A DNA stretch of 64,000 bases. Origin: Gimesia sp. (GTDB taxonomy: Bacteria > Planctomycetota > Planctomycetia > Planctomycetales > Planctomycetaceae). Every line of letters begins with the position of its first letter. Position 1 is the stretch's first letter. Made by a program: the position numbers and the translations under genes. Below the pieces are notes generated by a model, which was given only the letters and a program-made list of their open reading frames with translations, did not search any database and was not told where the DNA came from. This document shows positions 37,997-46,808 of the stretch, in pieces. The stretch covers positions 124,001-188,000 of the forward strand of contig PAJV01000020.1 in the NCBI GenBank assembly GCA_002706765.1, read 5' to 3'.

Positions 37997-39214
37997 ATGA
38001 AATATGTATTTGGTTGTTTTGTCTCAGCGATACTCGGTGGTCTGGTCGTCGCTTCATTTGTCTCCCCCGGAGCTGAACTGATCTCTCAATCTGAAGCACA
38101 GGCACCTCCGCGCCTCTCAGGACCTCAAATCTTACCGCCGACACCTCTGTCTGCAAAGCCGCCTGAATCCGCAGCCAATAAGACACAAGTTGTTCCAGAA
38201 ACCATTCTCTTTAATCAGCGCGGTCTTTCACCGGAAGAAGAAATTAACGTCAGTGTTTATGAAAAATTAAACAAAAGCGTGGTGCATATCACCACAAAGA
38301 GTACGAAGACGGACGGTTTTTTCCTGCTGGAATATGATACGGAAGGGGCCGGCTCGGGAGCAATCATCGATCAATCGGGGCACATCCTGACCAATTACCA
38401 TGTGATCGAAGACGCACAACAGGTAAATGTAACGCTGTTTAACGGGAAATCGTATACTGCCAAATTTGTCGGCGCCGATGTGATCAATGATATCGCCGTC
38501 ATCAAAATTGAAGAGGAACCTGGCGTACTCAAACCGGTGGAGATGGCTGATTCCAGTAAGTTGAAGGTTGGACAGCGTGTGTTTGCCATCGGTAACCCGT
38601 TCGGCCTGGAACGTACCATGACCTGCGGAATCATTTCCAGCCTGAATCGCTCGTTGAAACTGCGGGGTAACCGTACCATCAAGTCGATTATTCAGATCGA
38701 CGCTGCTGTCAACCCGGGTAACTCCGGAGGTCCGTTGATCAATTCACATGGCCAGTTAATCGGCATCAATACGGCCATTGCCAGCAGTACAGGTCAAAGT
38801 TCGGGGGTCGGGTTCGCGATTCCGTCAAACCTGGTTTCGCGAGTGGTCCCGCAACTCGTGGCCCATGGTCACATGATTCATCCTGAAATCGGAATTCAAC
38901 GCGTGTATGAAACCGAACAGGGTCTGCTGGTCGCAAAACTGACACCCGGTGGTCCCGCCGAAACTGCCGGAATTCGCGGACCTAAGATCATCCGGCAGAG
39001 AAGGGGATTGATCACGATTGAACGCATTGACCGTGGTGCCGCCGACCTGATTGTCGCCGTTGACTCCAGGCCCGTGAAATCGGCATCGGACTTCCTGGAT
39101 TACATTGAAAGCAAAAAGCCGGGTGACACTGTCGTGGTGACGGTTCTGCGTGGCAAAGAGCAGACTCCCACAAAAATCTCGGTGACCCTCACTACGGGCA
39201 ATACCAGCCGATAA
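37997..39214 (+). CDS. HtrA/DegP-like serine protease with one PDZ domain
   Basis: A 405-residue protein with an N-terminal membrane anchor or signal (residues ~5-25) and a Pro-rich linker to about 75. The trypsin-like core has His135 (TNYHVI), Asp165 (NDIAVI) and Ser243 (NPGNSGGPL). A single PDZ domain follows from about residue 295 (GLLVAKLTPGGPAETAGIRG, then LIVAVDSRPVKSASDFLDYI). It should act as an envelope quality-control protease. It differs from the PDZ-less paralogue at 17320. A strong terminator follows directly. Confidence 0.93.
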   Translation: MKYVFGCFVSAILGGLVVASFVSPGAELISQSEAQAPPRLSGPQILPPTPLSAKPPESAANKTQVVPETILFNQRGLSPEEEINVSVYEKLNKSVVHITTKSTKTDGFFLLEYDTEGAGSGAIIDQSGHILTNYHVIEDAQQVNVTLFNGKSYTAKFVGADVINDIAVIKIEEEPGVLKPVEMADSSKLKVGQRVFAIGNPFGLERTMTCGIISSLNRSLKLRGNRTIKSIIQIDAAVNPGNSGGPLINSHGQLIGINTAIASSTGQSSGVGFAIPSNLVSRVVPQLVAHGHMIHPEIGIQRVYETEQGLLVAKLTPGGPAETAGIRGPKIIRQRRGLITIERIDRGAADLIVAVDSRPVKSASDFLDYIESKKPGDTVVVTVLRGKEQTPTKISVTLTTGNTSR

Positions 39215-39218
39215 ATAA

Positions 39219-39255
39219 AAAAGGCTTCCTGAACGATCGATTCAGGAAGCCTTTT
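39219..39255. terminator. Bidirectional 15-bp terminator hairpin
   Basis: AAAAGGCTTCCTGAA (39219-39233) and TTCAGGAAGCCTTTT (39241-39255) form a perfect 15-bp stem with a seven-base loop. It serves the HtrA gene (plus) and rpmA (minus); on the minus strand it is followed by TTTATTTAT, so it is best placed for rpmA. Confidence 0.92.
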
Positions 39256-39280
39256 AGTTTGTGTCTTCATGGGAAAAGTA

Positions 39281-39532
39281 TTAGTTCAATTCAGGCTCAA
39301 CGTTAATGCGTCGACCTTCGTTATCGAAGTAAACCTTTCCTTCCACCAGCGAAAAGATGGTGTAGTCGCGGCCCATGCCCACATTTTTCCCGGGGTGCCA
39401 CTTTGTTCCGCATTGACGGGCAATGATGTTTCCAGCCAGCACGCTTTCGCCGCCGAATTTCTTGATTCCACGTCGTTGTGCCTGTGAATCACGACCGTTA
39501 CGGCTGGAACCCTGACCTTTCTTATGTGCCAT
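39281..39532 (-). CDS. rpmA: 50S ribosomal protein L27
   Basis: The ATG at 39532, preceded by GAGGAATGA, gives 83 residues beginning [20 protein letters not shown], the standard L27 opening with an N-terminal tail reaching the peptidyl transferase centre. [14 protein letters not shown] and [14 protein letters not shown] are also family text. There is no cleavable Firmicute-type N-terminal extension. The usual partner rplU (L21) is not upstream; the next gene on that strand encodes an exported unknown. Confidence 0.97.
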   Translation of the reverse strand: MAHKKGQGSSRNGRDSQAQRRGIKKFGGESVLAGNIIARQCGTKWHPGKNVGMGRDYTIFSLVEGKVYFDNEGRRINVEPELN

Positions 39533-39698
39533 TACTTCATTCCTCAGGTAGCAAAAGTTGCCCCTGTTCAGGAGCATTTTAAGAAAATACTGTTAATTGA
39601 GGCCGTATATTGGCGAATCCGACCTGAACTTGCAAGAGATAATGCCGTTTCTGGACAACTTCCCACTCTTTTTCGCAAAGAACAGCCTGAATACGGGC

Positions 39699-40538
39699 TC
39701 AGGAAGCTGGTTTCGCTTCCATGTTCAGGTCTTTTATCATCTTAGCCGCATCATCAGGATCATCGGGCAGGTAAACCCAGTAGGGTTTGCCTTTGGGGCG
39801 GAATTCATGTTCCTGCTGTCCAAATTCATCACCGGGACGCCAGTACTGCTGAATCAGAGTTTTTCGCCAAGTCTGCATTTTGCCATCAGGGCCTTCGACA
39901 TTTTTATAACCATTCGAGAGCCCGGAAAACAGAACAGTGAAGTAATCGGTTCCAGGATCAATGCCGGTCCAGATACAGACCCCATAAATGGCATTTTCTT
40001 GTTTGGCATCGGCTGGAGTTTCAGGAGGCAGTTCTCCGATAATCTCGACGGCATTTTTGAACTGCTGCCGTTCCCGCTGATTGATGATCTGTTCCGCTTC
40101 GGGAAGAATCTGGTTGGGATAAATCTTCTGTTGACCGTTATCATTGGTAATCAATGTGATTTCAGGCACAAATAAAGGTGGCCCCGGCGGTGCGACTTCC
40201 GGATTTTCGGGAGTAAATTCACTGGTCGAATTCGGTCGTTCAATCGGCCGCAGCACGCATTTATAAACCAGATACCAGACCAGGGTCTTCTCTTTTTTAC
40301 CGGTTTGCGGATCCGTGAGTTCCATCCGCACCATGCGCATGGGTTTGAAGACCGCTTCCAGAACCCACAATGACTTCTGAGATGCCAGTTCCTCACCGGT
40401 AGCAACGACATCCGGCCTGATCGAGAACCCACGATTTAACGTGTTTTTCTGAGCGAATGCCTGATTTTCCCAGGAACTGACAAACAGGCAGCTGCAGACA
40501 ATAACGGTTGCGAACAAATATTTGATTGATAACCCCAT
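39699..40538 (-). CDS. Exported protein of unknown function
   Basis: A 279-residue protein with a signal peptide (MGLSIKYLFATVIVCSCLFVS..., cleavage near AFAQ). The mature part contains LWVLEAVFKPMRMVRMEL, then VWYLVYKCVLRPIE and GVCIWTGIDPGTDYFTVLFSGLSNGYK. It seems mixed alpha/beta with no recognised family or catalytic motif. GGGGT seven to eight bases upstream supports the ATG. It lies 166 bases upstream of rpmA on the same strand and could be cotranscribed with it. Confidence 0.75.
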   Translation of the reverse strand: MGLSIKYLFATVIVCSCLFVSSWENQAFAQKNTLNRGFSIRPDVVATGEELASQKSLWVLEAVFKPMRMVRMELTDPQTGKKEKTLVWYLVYKCVLRPIERPNSTSEFTPENPEVAPPGPPLFVPEITLITNDNGQQKIYPNQILPEAEQIINQRERQQFKNAVEIIGELPPETPADAKQENAIYGVCIWTGIDPGTDYFTVLFSGLSNGYKNVEGPDGKMQTWRKTLIQQYWRPGDEFGQQEHEFRPKGKPYWVYLPDDPDDAAKMIKDLNMEAKPAS

Positions 40539-40861
40539 GAAATACCCCGAAGTTTTTCTTCAAGCAGAACAGGAAGTGGTTCCAGACTAAATTCAGTTTT
40601 ACTGCGGCCTCTCGCATGCTATTTACACTGAGTGTGACAGATCGAGAGACGCTCTGATTAAATCTGAGGCGCTCCAGCAGACCACTTACGCATTAAAAGT
40701 ATATCGTCTCATCCCGGGAAATTCCCATAGGGACTTTCGTGAAACAGGCTGAAAACCATAAGTCCTGTCTTCAACCCCCCCAACAAGTGTCGAATGTACA
40801 CATCAAACACGGGCCGGGTTATCAATTCAGTGGGGAAAGCCGGAAATGAAATTTTGATATT

Positions 40862-40956
40862 TAGAAAGCGTCACATTTAACCATCGCGTCTCCCAAATTA
40901 TTATACTTGGCCCAGATGGCATTGGAGACGCTAAAGTAAAACGGGACACCGTATAA
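40862..40956 (+). repeat. Dispersed ~95-bp imperfect palindromic repeat, copy B
   Basis: Begins TTAGAAAGCGTCACATTTAA, contains GCGTCTCC and its inverted partner GGAGACGC, and ends with AGTAAAACGGGACACCGTATAA. It aligns along its whole length with copies A and C. Confidence 0.8.
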
Positions 40957-41087
40957 TTGACTATATCAGTGACTGGAATGGCTGGTCAAGCACTTGCTTT
41001 AAGTTCTCACCGGAATCGAAGATGATTCCAGCAGGCTGTGCAGGTTCATACTGGTTTTACTGGCGGGAATGTTATTGAAAGGTGCAC

Positions 41088-41182
41088 TAGAGCGCATCAC
41101 ATTTAACCATCACGTCTCCCGATCTATTATGCTCGGTCCAAATGGTCCTGGAGACGCTACAGTAAAACTGGACACAGTCTAA
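41088..41182 (+). repeat. Dispersed ~95-bp imperfect palindromic repeat, copy C
   Basis: Begins CTAGAGCGCATCACATTTAA, contains CGTCTCC and GGAGACG as inner inverted arms, and ends with AGTAAAACTGGACACAGTCTAA. Its left end is almost identical to copy A. It lies 226 bases from copy B in the same orientation. Confidence 0.8.
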
Positions 41183-41293
41183 AGTCCGCATCCACCACCT
41201 GCAAACGATTCCTCTCGCCGCCCGGCAACGCTATCAGGAATGACCGCTACAATCGCCATAAACGGAACTGGGGACGGGGAGCAGAATGCGGAA

Positions 41294-42796
41294 TTAATGG
41301 AGATCGAAGTCGGTCAGCTTCTTTTCCACATCGTCCGCGTGCTGGGCAACTGCGATGACACTCTTGCGAATGTCTTCAGCATCCACTGACGAACGGGGAA
41401 AGGTATCCACCATGACAAATTTTGTTTCACCATTCACTTCGCGAATGGAAATCCCGCCATGCGAAATTTCCGCATTCAGCCTGAGTGCTTCTTCATAGTA
41501 CTCTGGTTGCGCATCACAGCAGATACTGTATATCAACAACAGGCGTTCGTGCATCTGATGTTCGCTCGGTTCGATGAAGACCGTCTGCTTTCGCTGATTG
41601 GGCTGCCGAACCTCCAGAATGTATTGTTGACCGTTGCGTTTCCAGGAAACCAGGCTGTTATCAGCAAATGCTTCGTGAAGCATCCCTTCGATATTCTGTA
41701 CCTGCCCGAGCACAGCATTCAGGAACAAGGCGGCCATATACCCATTCTGAAAGCGATTGGCAGGGCTCTTATCAAGCATCAGCGAAACACACTCTGCAAT
41801 TTCCAGTGGAATGTCGGGGCAAAGATCCCGTACGCTGGGCGCAGGTTTCGTCGTGACTTCCTGGATCAGGGATTGAAAACTGGTTCCGCGATGGGGTAAT
41901 TGCCCCGTCAACAAGACAAAAAAACAGACCCCGAGAGAGTAAACGTCTGATGTTGCCGATGCGGATTCGCCCTGAAATAATTCGGGAGCCATGTAATTGG
42001 GTGTGCCCGCCAGATTCTGCGATGCAGGCCGTTTTTCATCGGCATTAATCCGTTTTGCCAGACCAAAGTCGGCGATCTTGGGAACCCCTGTTGCAGTAAG
42101 TAGAATATTTTCCAGCTTGAGATCCTGGTGAATAATTCCCTTCACATGCGCCGTCCCCAGTCCGGAAGCAACCTGTGCAATCAGCGAGGTGGCATGCAGA
42201 GGCATCAAAGGTCCGTCTTCCCGGACCACATGACTTAAAGTCCGGCCTGCAATCAGTTCCATTTCCAGAAACCGGTAACCGCGTTCTTCACCAATCGCAT
42301 GGGCTGTGACGATGTTCGGATGATTGAGCGTCGCCACTGCGCGGCCCTCATGTAAAAATCGCTGGACGTACTCTGGGTCACGTGCTGCCAGGCGTGGCAG
42401 AAGAATTTTCAAGGCACACTGCCGCCCCAGATCGCGGTGCGTTGCCAGGTAAACCATGCCCATTCCGCCCCGACCGATCAGTGACTGACAGCGATAGACG
42501 TGCAGATCCTGACCAATAATCAAATCTTCACACTCGTCGATGGCAATGGCGGATGCTGGTACGCCGTGATCTGCCACCACGATGGTTTCCTGAAGGTGGG
42601 CCACAGAAAGCCCATCGACCAGCGCGCCGCAGTCAGGACAGTGCGTAGCGTCTTGCTGCTGAAAGAAGGTCGCATTACAGTTCGCACAGTATTGCAACTG
42701 ATTGTGCTGGTCTTCTGTTTTCGAATCGGAATCTGGTAACATTTCAGAATCTTGTCCAGCAAAACGGGGAAAATCAGTAAAAAAGGACTCTTTCAT
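41294..42796 (-). CDS. Serine/threonine protein kinase with N-terminal zinc ribbon
   Basis: A 500-residue protein (ATG at 42796; a GTG directly before is in frame). Residues ~37-56 form a zinc ribbon (CANC...CPDC). The Hanks-type kinase domain has IGRGGMGMVYLA, the ALKIL lysine, GIIHQDLKLEN and DFGLAKR, ending near residue 345. The catalytic-loop HRD is HQD, so the Arg that normally contacts the activation-loop phosphate is missing. The last ~130 residues are an unrecognised domain (QYILEVRQPNQRKQTVFIEP). There is no transmembrane helix, so it should be cytoplasmic. Substrates unknown. Confidence 0.9.
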   Translation of the reverse strand: MKESFFTDFPRFAGQDSEMLPDSDSKTEDQHNQLQYCANCNATFFQQQDATHCPDCGALVDGLSVAHLQETIVVADHGVPASAIAIDECEDLIIGQDLHVYRCQSLIGRGGMGMVYLATHRDLGRQCALKILLPRLAARDPEYVQRFLHEGRAVATLNHPNIVTAHAIGEERGYRFLEMELIAGRTLSHVVREDGPLMPLHATSLIAQVASGLGTAHVKGIIHQDLKLENILLTATGVPKIADFGLAKRINADEKRPASQNLAGTPNYMAPELFQGESASATSDVYSLGVCFFVLLTGQLPHRGTSFQSLIQEVTTKPAPSVRDLCPDIPLEIAECVSLMLDKSPANRFQNGYMAALFLNAVLGQVQNIEGMLHEAFADNSLVSWKRNGQQYILEVRQPNQRKQTVFIEPSEHQMHERLLLIYSICCDAQPEYYEEALRLNAEISHGGISIREVNGETKFVMVDTFPRSSVDAEDIRKSVIAVAQHADDVEKKLTDFDLH

Positions 42797-43109
42797 CACA
42801 GTGCCCTGCTGCTATCATACCCGTTTATGAATGAATTGAAATCATGAGTTTTCCTCGACGGCTACTGCGTCTCTGCCTGATTCGCACTGCGAACCGGATT
42901 ATTCCTGAAATATTCGTGGTTTCCTCGAAAAAAATGAAATTCCAGCTCGGGCAGAACGACTATTAAGACATAGACTGAAGGGAGAGCATTCTCCACGCAC
43001 GAATTTCATGTGGAACACATAAACTCCTGCAATTGATACACTTAAAAAGCATTCCTGTCAGTAAAGTGAGGGATGCTCATCGAACATTTTCCGGAAACTG
43101 ATATTCTAT
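42797..43109. other. Divergent intergenic region, ~313 bases
   Basis: Holds the promoters of the kinase (minus) and CPBP protease (plus). A 40-codon open frame at 42844 was considered and not called. Confidence 0.45.
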
Positions 43110-44408
43110 ATGGCTGCCTCCGAAAACCCGTCATCCGAGCCTTCAGAGCCTGTATTCGATCCGCTGGATGAAACTGAGAGCTCACCGACGGAAATGTCTG
43201 AAATTGACCCATTCAGAGCAGATGCGAAATCTTCGCTTGATGACCTGCTGAATGAAGCGATGCAGACTGCCAGCGCAGAAGACACTCCTCGACAAAGGGC
43301 AGCGGTACATCCGCCGGGCCCCGGGTTATTCGAAGCGTTCTGCTGGATGATCGGCGTCATCTTCGCTCATTTTGTGGGACTGATTGTATTTTTAGTCGGC
43401 TTCGTTATCTTCCTGATGTCAACAGATCAGGTTCCTGACAGTGCAGCGAAAATCACAAAACAGCTGTCTGAGTTATCGAAAACCCATGCACTTGAACTGG
43501 CGGGTGTTGAGCAGGCCATCTTTGTATTAATCGTGATGGCTGCAGTCGCCTTGCGTTTCGGTAAAGGAGTGCTCTCCAAACTGAACCTGCAGCCCTTTGC
43601 CGTATCGACCGGCCTTCTGTTGTTCGTCTGTGTATTGCCACTGTCTCTGCTCTCAGGCGAATTCTATCGAATCGCCTACGGGATCTGGTCTGCGTTTGCG
43701 GAACAGATCCCCTGGCTCCAGCAGTTTGACCAGATGCAGACCATGGAAATGGTCAAAGAGATGGCAGAAAACAGTTCGTTGTGGGCCTTGATCCTGGTGA
43801 TTGCCGTCTGCCCCGCCATTGGGGAAGAGCTGGTTTTCCGGGGGGCGATTGGCCGCGGCCTGCTGGCCCGCTGGGGCCTGATTCCCGGCATTCTGATTAC
43901 TTCAGTCATGTTCGGGCTGGTCCACATGCATCCGGCACATGCCATCGCCGTCATCCCGCTGGGGATATTCATGCACTTTGTGTATGTCGTGACCAAGAGT
44001 TTCTGGGCACCGGTACTGGTACATTTTCTGAACAACGCGTTTGCCGTCACGGTGGCTAAAATGATGAGCCAGTTCCCCGAAAATGCCGCGAAGCTGGGTG
44101 ATGAAACGCAAGCCGTACATCCCATGATTACGTTCGCGGCTGTTCTGTTTTTAACAGTCGTTTGTCTCTACCTGTGGAAGACTCGCGTGAAGTATATCAA
44201 ACCCAATGGCGGCGAATGGACGCCCGGTTATCTTTCCAATGAGCAACCACCGTCGGGTGCCCCGATCACCATGCAACGCACGACCGCTGCGGGTGGATAT
44301 TATCCCGGCCTGGCATTTCTGTTTCTTAACTTCCTGGCAATGCTGTATCTGTTTGGCATGGACCCGGATATTGAAGCGGGGATGCTGCATTTCCTCAAAG
44401 CGTTTTAA
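43110..44408 (+). CDS. CPBP-family intramembrane metalloprotease
   Basis: A 432-residue protein with an acidic cytosolic N-terminal ~75 residues and about eight membrane segments. The CAAX-protease/bacteriocin-processing signature is complete: EELVFRG (Glu239, Glu240, Arg244), FGLVHMH (His272) and VHFLNNA (His305, Asn308/309). It is a membrane-embedded glutamate-type protease. In bacteria the substrates of this family are mostly unknown; bacteriocin immunity and membrane protein processing are documented cases. Its end overlaps the convergent cytochrome gene by 14 bases. Confidence 0.9.
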   Translation: MAASENPSSEPSEPVFDPLDETESSPTEMSEIDPFRADAKSSLDDLLNEAMQTASAEDTPRQRAAVHPPGPGLFEAFCWMIGVIFAHFVGLIVFLVGFVIFLMSTDQVPDSAAKITKQLSELSKTHALELAGVEQAIFVLIVMAAVALRFGKGVLSKLNLQPFAVSTGLLLFVCVLPLSLLSGEFYRIAYGIWSAFAEQIPWLQQFDQMQTMEMVKEMAENSSLWALILVIAVCPAIGEELVFRGAIGRGLLARWGLIPGILITSVMFGLVHMHPAHAIAVIPLGIFMHFVYVVTKSFWAPVLVHFLNNAFAVTVAKMMSQFPENAAKLGDETQAVHPMITFAAVLFLTVVCLYLWKTRVKYIKPNGGEWTPGYLSNEQPPSGAPITMQRTTAAGGYYPGLAFLFLNFLAMLYLFGMDPDIEAGMLHFLKAF

Positions 44409-45762
44409 GATATTCCAGAACGGCTTTCTTCTGTTCTATAGAGAGCTCATCCGGGTAATCGTGACCGGCTGCCGATTTACCGAACTGACTCGTATCGAAG
44501 TAGAGCCGTTTTTGCATACGGGACAGGCCTTCCGGCATTTTTGAATACGTCTGCACTTCCAGTCCAATGTGTGACTGATCGTAACCGTTTTCTGTCCGTT
44601 TCCAGATCTCGGGGCGGTTCTGTGGATTCAGAACGTGCCACAATGTGGGCACGGAACCGTTATGAAAGTAGGGGGCAGAAGCCCAGACTCCATTCAGGGG
44701 AGGCGCCACATACCCGCCGGGTGATTCCACCACCGGGTCTTTGCCATACCGGGACAGCCAGCTCTGGTTTAATGCAGCGCGATACGCCGCTGGTAACGAA
44801 TTCAAACGCACAGGATCGGTTTTCAGTTCTGAGATTGCGACAGTCTTCAGCGGATAATCGCTGTCGCTGCCATAAGTTCCATGGCAGCGGGCACAATGCT
44901 CATTGAAAATCGTCTGCCCCTGCCCGGCCAGTTGCTCATTTATGCTCCAGGGATAACGAGGGGCTTCCAGTGATTCAATATAGGCGAGGATATCTGCAAA
45001 ATCCGCTTCCCATTCTTTGACTTGACGTGCGTTATTTCGAGGAACCAGGATAAACTGCATCAGCATACGGTGATTTTTCGTCACAAAGGCATCGACATAA
45101 ATTCTTGATTTCCGTTTGACGTTCCACCATGCAGGCGGATCCATATCGTGATGCAGCAGTTCAGGAACCGGACGACTGCGATCAAAATTCATCTCCGGGT
45201 CACGCAGTGAATCGAGCACAACGCCAAAGATGACGGAATTCGTGGTACCGTGAGTCGTGCCCAGCGGAATTCCGAGGGCGGCGAGGTCCATGTGGCTCAG
45301 TTTTTTCAACTGTTGCAGTTTGACTTTACTTACATCTTCGGTGAGCGTGTGCAGGGCCACATGGCTGTTGGGGGCTCCGGGGATGACGGTGCCTGCGACT
45401 TTGCCGCCATGGCAGTTGAAACAGTTCATCACCCACTTCTGTTCGGGAGTGACGACATACCCCAGGGGCGACTCCTCCGATTCAGGTCGCTGCATGATTC
45501 CATAATAAGAGAAGATCAGTTCGCGGCGTTCTTCCGGTGAAGCCTGTTCGGCTTTCTGTTTCCAATCGTCGGGCCAGACCTTCCAGAGGTCGTCAAAGAC
45601 ACCCTGATCGAAGTCGGGGGGTAAATAGGCCCGCGTGGTTAACAGGCGATAGCCCCGTTCGGCTGCCGTCTCTTCTGCAACCGCGGAGTTCATATTCATC
45701 TGCAGACAGATGGCAGCCATCAGCAATAGAACGGGTATTCGCAGGAAATCTATTTTTCTCAT
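44395..45762 (-). CDS. Exported diheme c-type cytochrome
   Basis: The ATG at 45762 gives 455 residues with a signal peptide ending near NSAVAEE; a longer frame from 45819 overlaps the PIG-L gene and is rejected. Two heme c sites are visible, CFNCHGG and CARCHGT, and Met ligands may be in the C-terminal part (YSKMPEGLSRM). GGYVAPPLNGVWASAPYFHNG matches the domain layout of MauG/di-heme oxidoreductase-like proteins, but the spacing of the two hemes differs from a classic CCP. It is probably periplasmic and takes part in electron transfer or peroxide-type oxidation; substrate unknown. Confidence 0.85.
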   Translation of the reverse strand: MRKIDFLRIPVLLLMAAICLQMNMNSAVAEETAAERGYRLLTTRAYLPPDFDQGVFDDLWKVWPDDWKQKAEQASPEERRELIFSYYGIMQRPESEESPLGYVVTPEQKWVMNCFNCHGGKVAGTVIPGAPNSHVALHTLTEDVSKVKLQQLKKLSHMDLAALGIPLGTTHGTTNSVIFGVVLDSLRDPEMNFDRSRPVPELLHHDMDPPAWWNVKRKSRIYVDAFVTKNHRMLMQFILVPRNNARQVKEWEADFADILAYIESLEAPRYPWSINEQLAGQGQTIFNEHCARCHGTYGSDSDYPLKTVAISELKTDPVRLNSLPAAYRAALNQSWLSRYGKDPVVESPGGYVAPPLNGVWASAPYFHNGSVPTLWHVLNPQNRPEIWKRTENGYDQSHIGLEVQTYSKMPEGLSRMQKRLYFDTSQFGKSAAGHDYPDELSIEQKKAVLEYLKTL

Positions 45763-45781
45763 ACTGTAGTTTCGCTCGACA

Positions 45782-46606
45782 TCAGGGCAGGAAAGGGAAC
45801 AGGATTTTGCGATTCTCATCTGTTAACGGGGAACCGTATTCGCATGGTTCAAAGGCTTCGATCAGCTGAATTTCCCGTCCCCGTTTTTCTCCATAGGTTT
45901 GAATGACCAACTCGCGATACCGATCTGCCAGCGGGCCGATGCGCTCTTTCATTTTGCGACTTAAAAAGATTTTGCGTTGCCCGGGATCTGCGGGAACTTC
46001 CTCTTCATAAAAGTGATTGTAAGGCAGCCAGTCATAAAACTGGGACTGGTGACAGTCCAAAGCAGCAATCATGCGATCCCAGACCGGTTCCACATCCACC
46101 ACAACCGTCGGTGAAAAGGGGTAGGGGCGGGTAAAATGATCGGAGAGATAGGCAATGACCGGGTTTTTCCGCAGCGCGGGAACATCGGGCACGATGGGTG
46201 GGACTGTGACCATGTAGGCGGCATCGCAGACGAGCTGTGATGTGTAACGATGATCAGGATGATAATCGTTGGGGCGATGAGTGAGGATCAGGTCGGGCTG
46301 AAAGCTTCGAATCAGCCGGATGATTTCAAACCGGGCCTCAATCGTCGGCTGCAGATATCCATCCCGGTTAGTCAGCACCTCATATTCGATCTCCAGAGAT
46401 TTCCCTGCAGCCGCCGCTTCTGCGCGGCGGATTTCCGCTAATTCCGTCCCCGAAAGTCGTTGATGACCGGACTCGCCGTTCGTCACACTCACGAATTTGA
46501 CGGTATGCCCGGACTGCTGGTACAGGGCCGCCGATCCGCCCGCTTTGATATCGCAATCGTCCGGATGGGCGCCAAAAACCAGGATTCGTAATGATTGATC
46601 TGTCAT
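45782..46606 (-). CDS. PIG-L family deacetylase (LmbE-like)
   Basis: A 274-residue protein starting LRILVFGAHPDDCDIKAGGS: AHPDD supplies the zinc ligands, and the HPDH motif (HPDHRYTSQLV) supplies the second His. NGESGHQ is also a family feature. It should remove acetyl groups from GlcNAc-type sugars, or act on a related conjugate. It stops 20 bases before the cytochrome gene, so the two are probably cotranscribed. No signal peptide is seen. Confidence 0.9.
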   Translation of the reverse strand: MTDQSLRILVFGAHPDDCDIKAGGSAALYQQSGHTVKFVSVTNGESGHQRLSGTELAEIRRAEAAAAGKSLEIEYEVLTNRDGYLQPTIEARFEIIRLIRSFQPDLILTHRPNDYHPDHRYTSQLVCDAAYMVTVPPIVPDVPALRKNPVIAYLSDHFTRPYPFSPTVVVDVEPVWDRMIAALDCHQSQFYDWLPYNHFYEEEVPADPGQRKIFLSRKMKERIGPLADRYRELVIQTYGEKRGREIQLIEAFEPCEYGSPLTDENRKILFPFLP

Positions 46607-46808
46607 AGAGTTCTAAACCTTTGGGTAATTATATAGAATATCAACCGCTTGACGAGGATGAATTTCCATTAACAATAGTACTGTAGTTGTACTCGAAGAG
46701 TTTCAACTCATCCAGATTTAACTGATTGAAGTTATTGAACTTTAGACTGGTAGTCCGTGTCTGTCACAGAAACGGATTATGCACAGATATACAATAAGGT
46801 GAAAGCCA

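Larger units (their letters stand above)
40539..41293. other. Non-coding region, 755 bases, with repeat copies B and C
   Basis: Lies between the end of the kinase gene and the start of the exported unknown, both on the minus strand. It carries two direct copies of the ~95-bp repeat. No open frame with a ribosome binding site was found. Confidence 0.6.

Noticed and set aside
42844-42966. 40-codon plus-strand open frame
   Set aside because: It is short, lacks a ribosome binding site and has no recognisable product; it could be revisited with proteomics.
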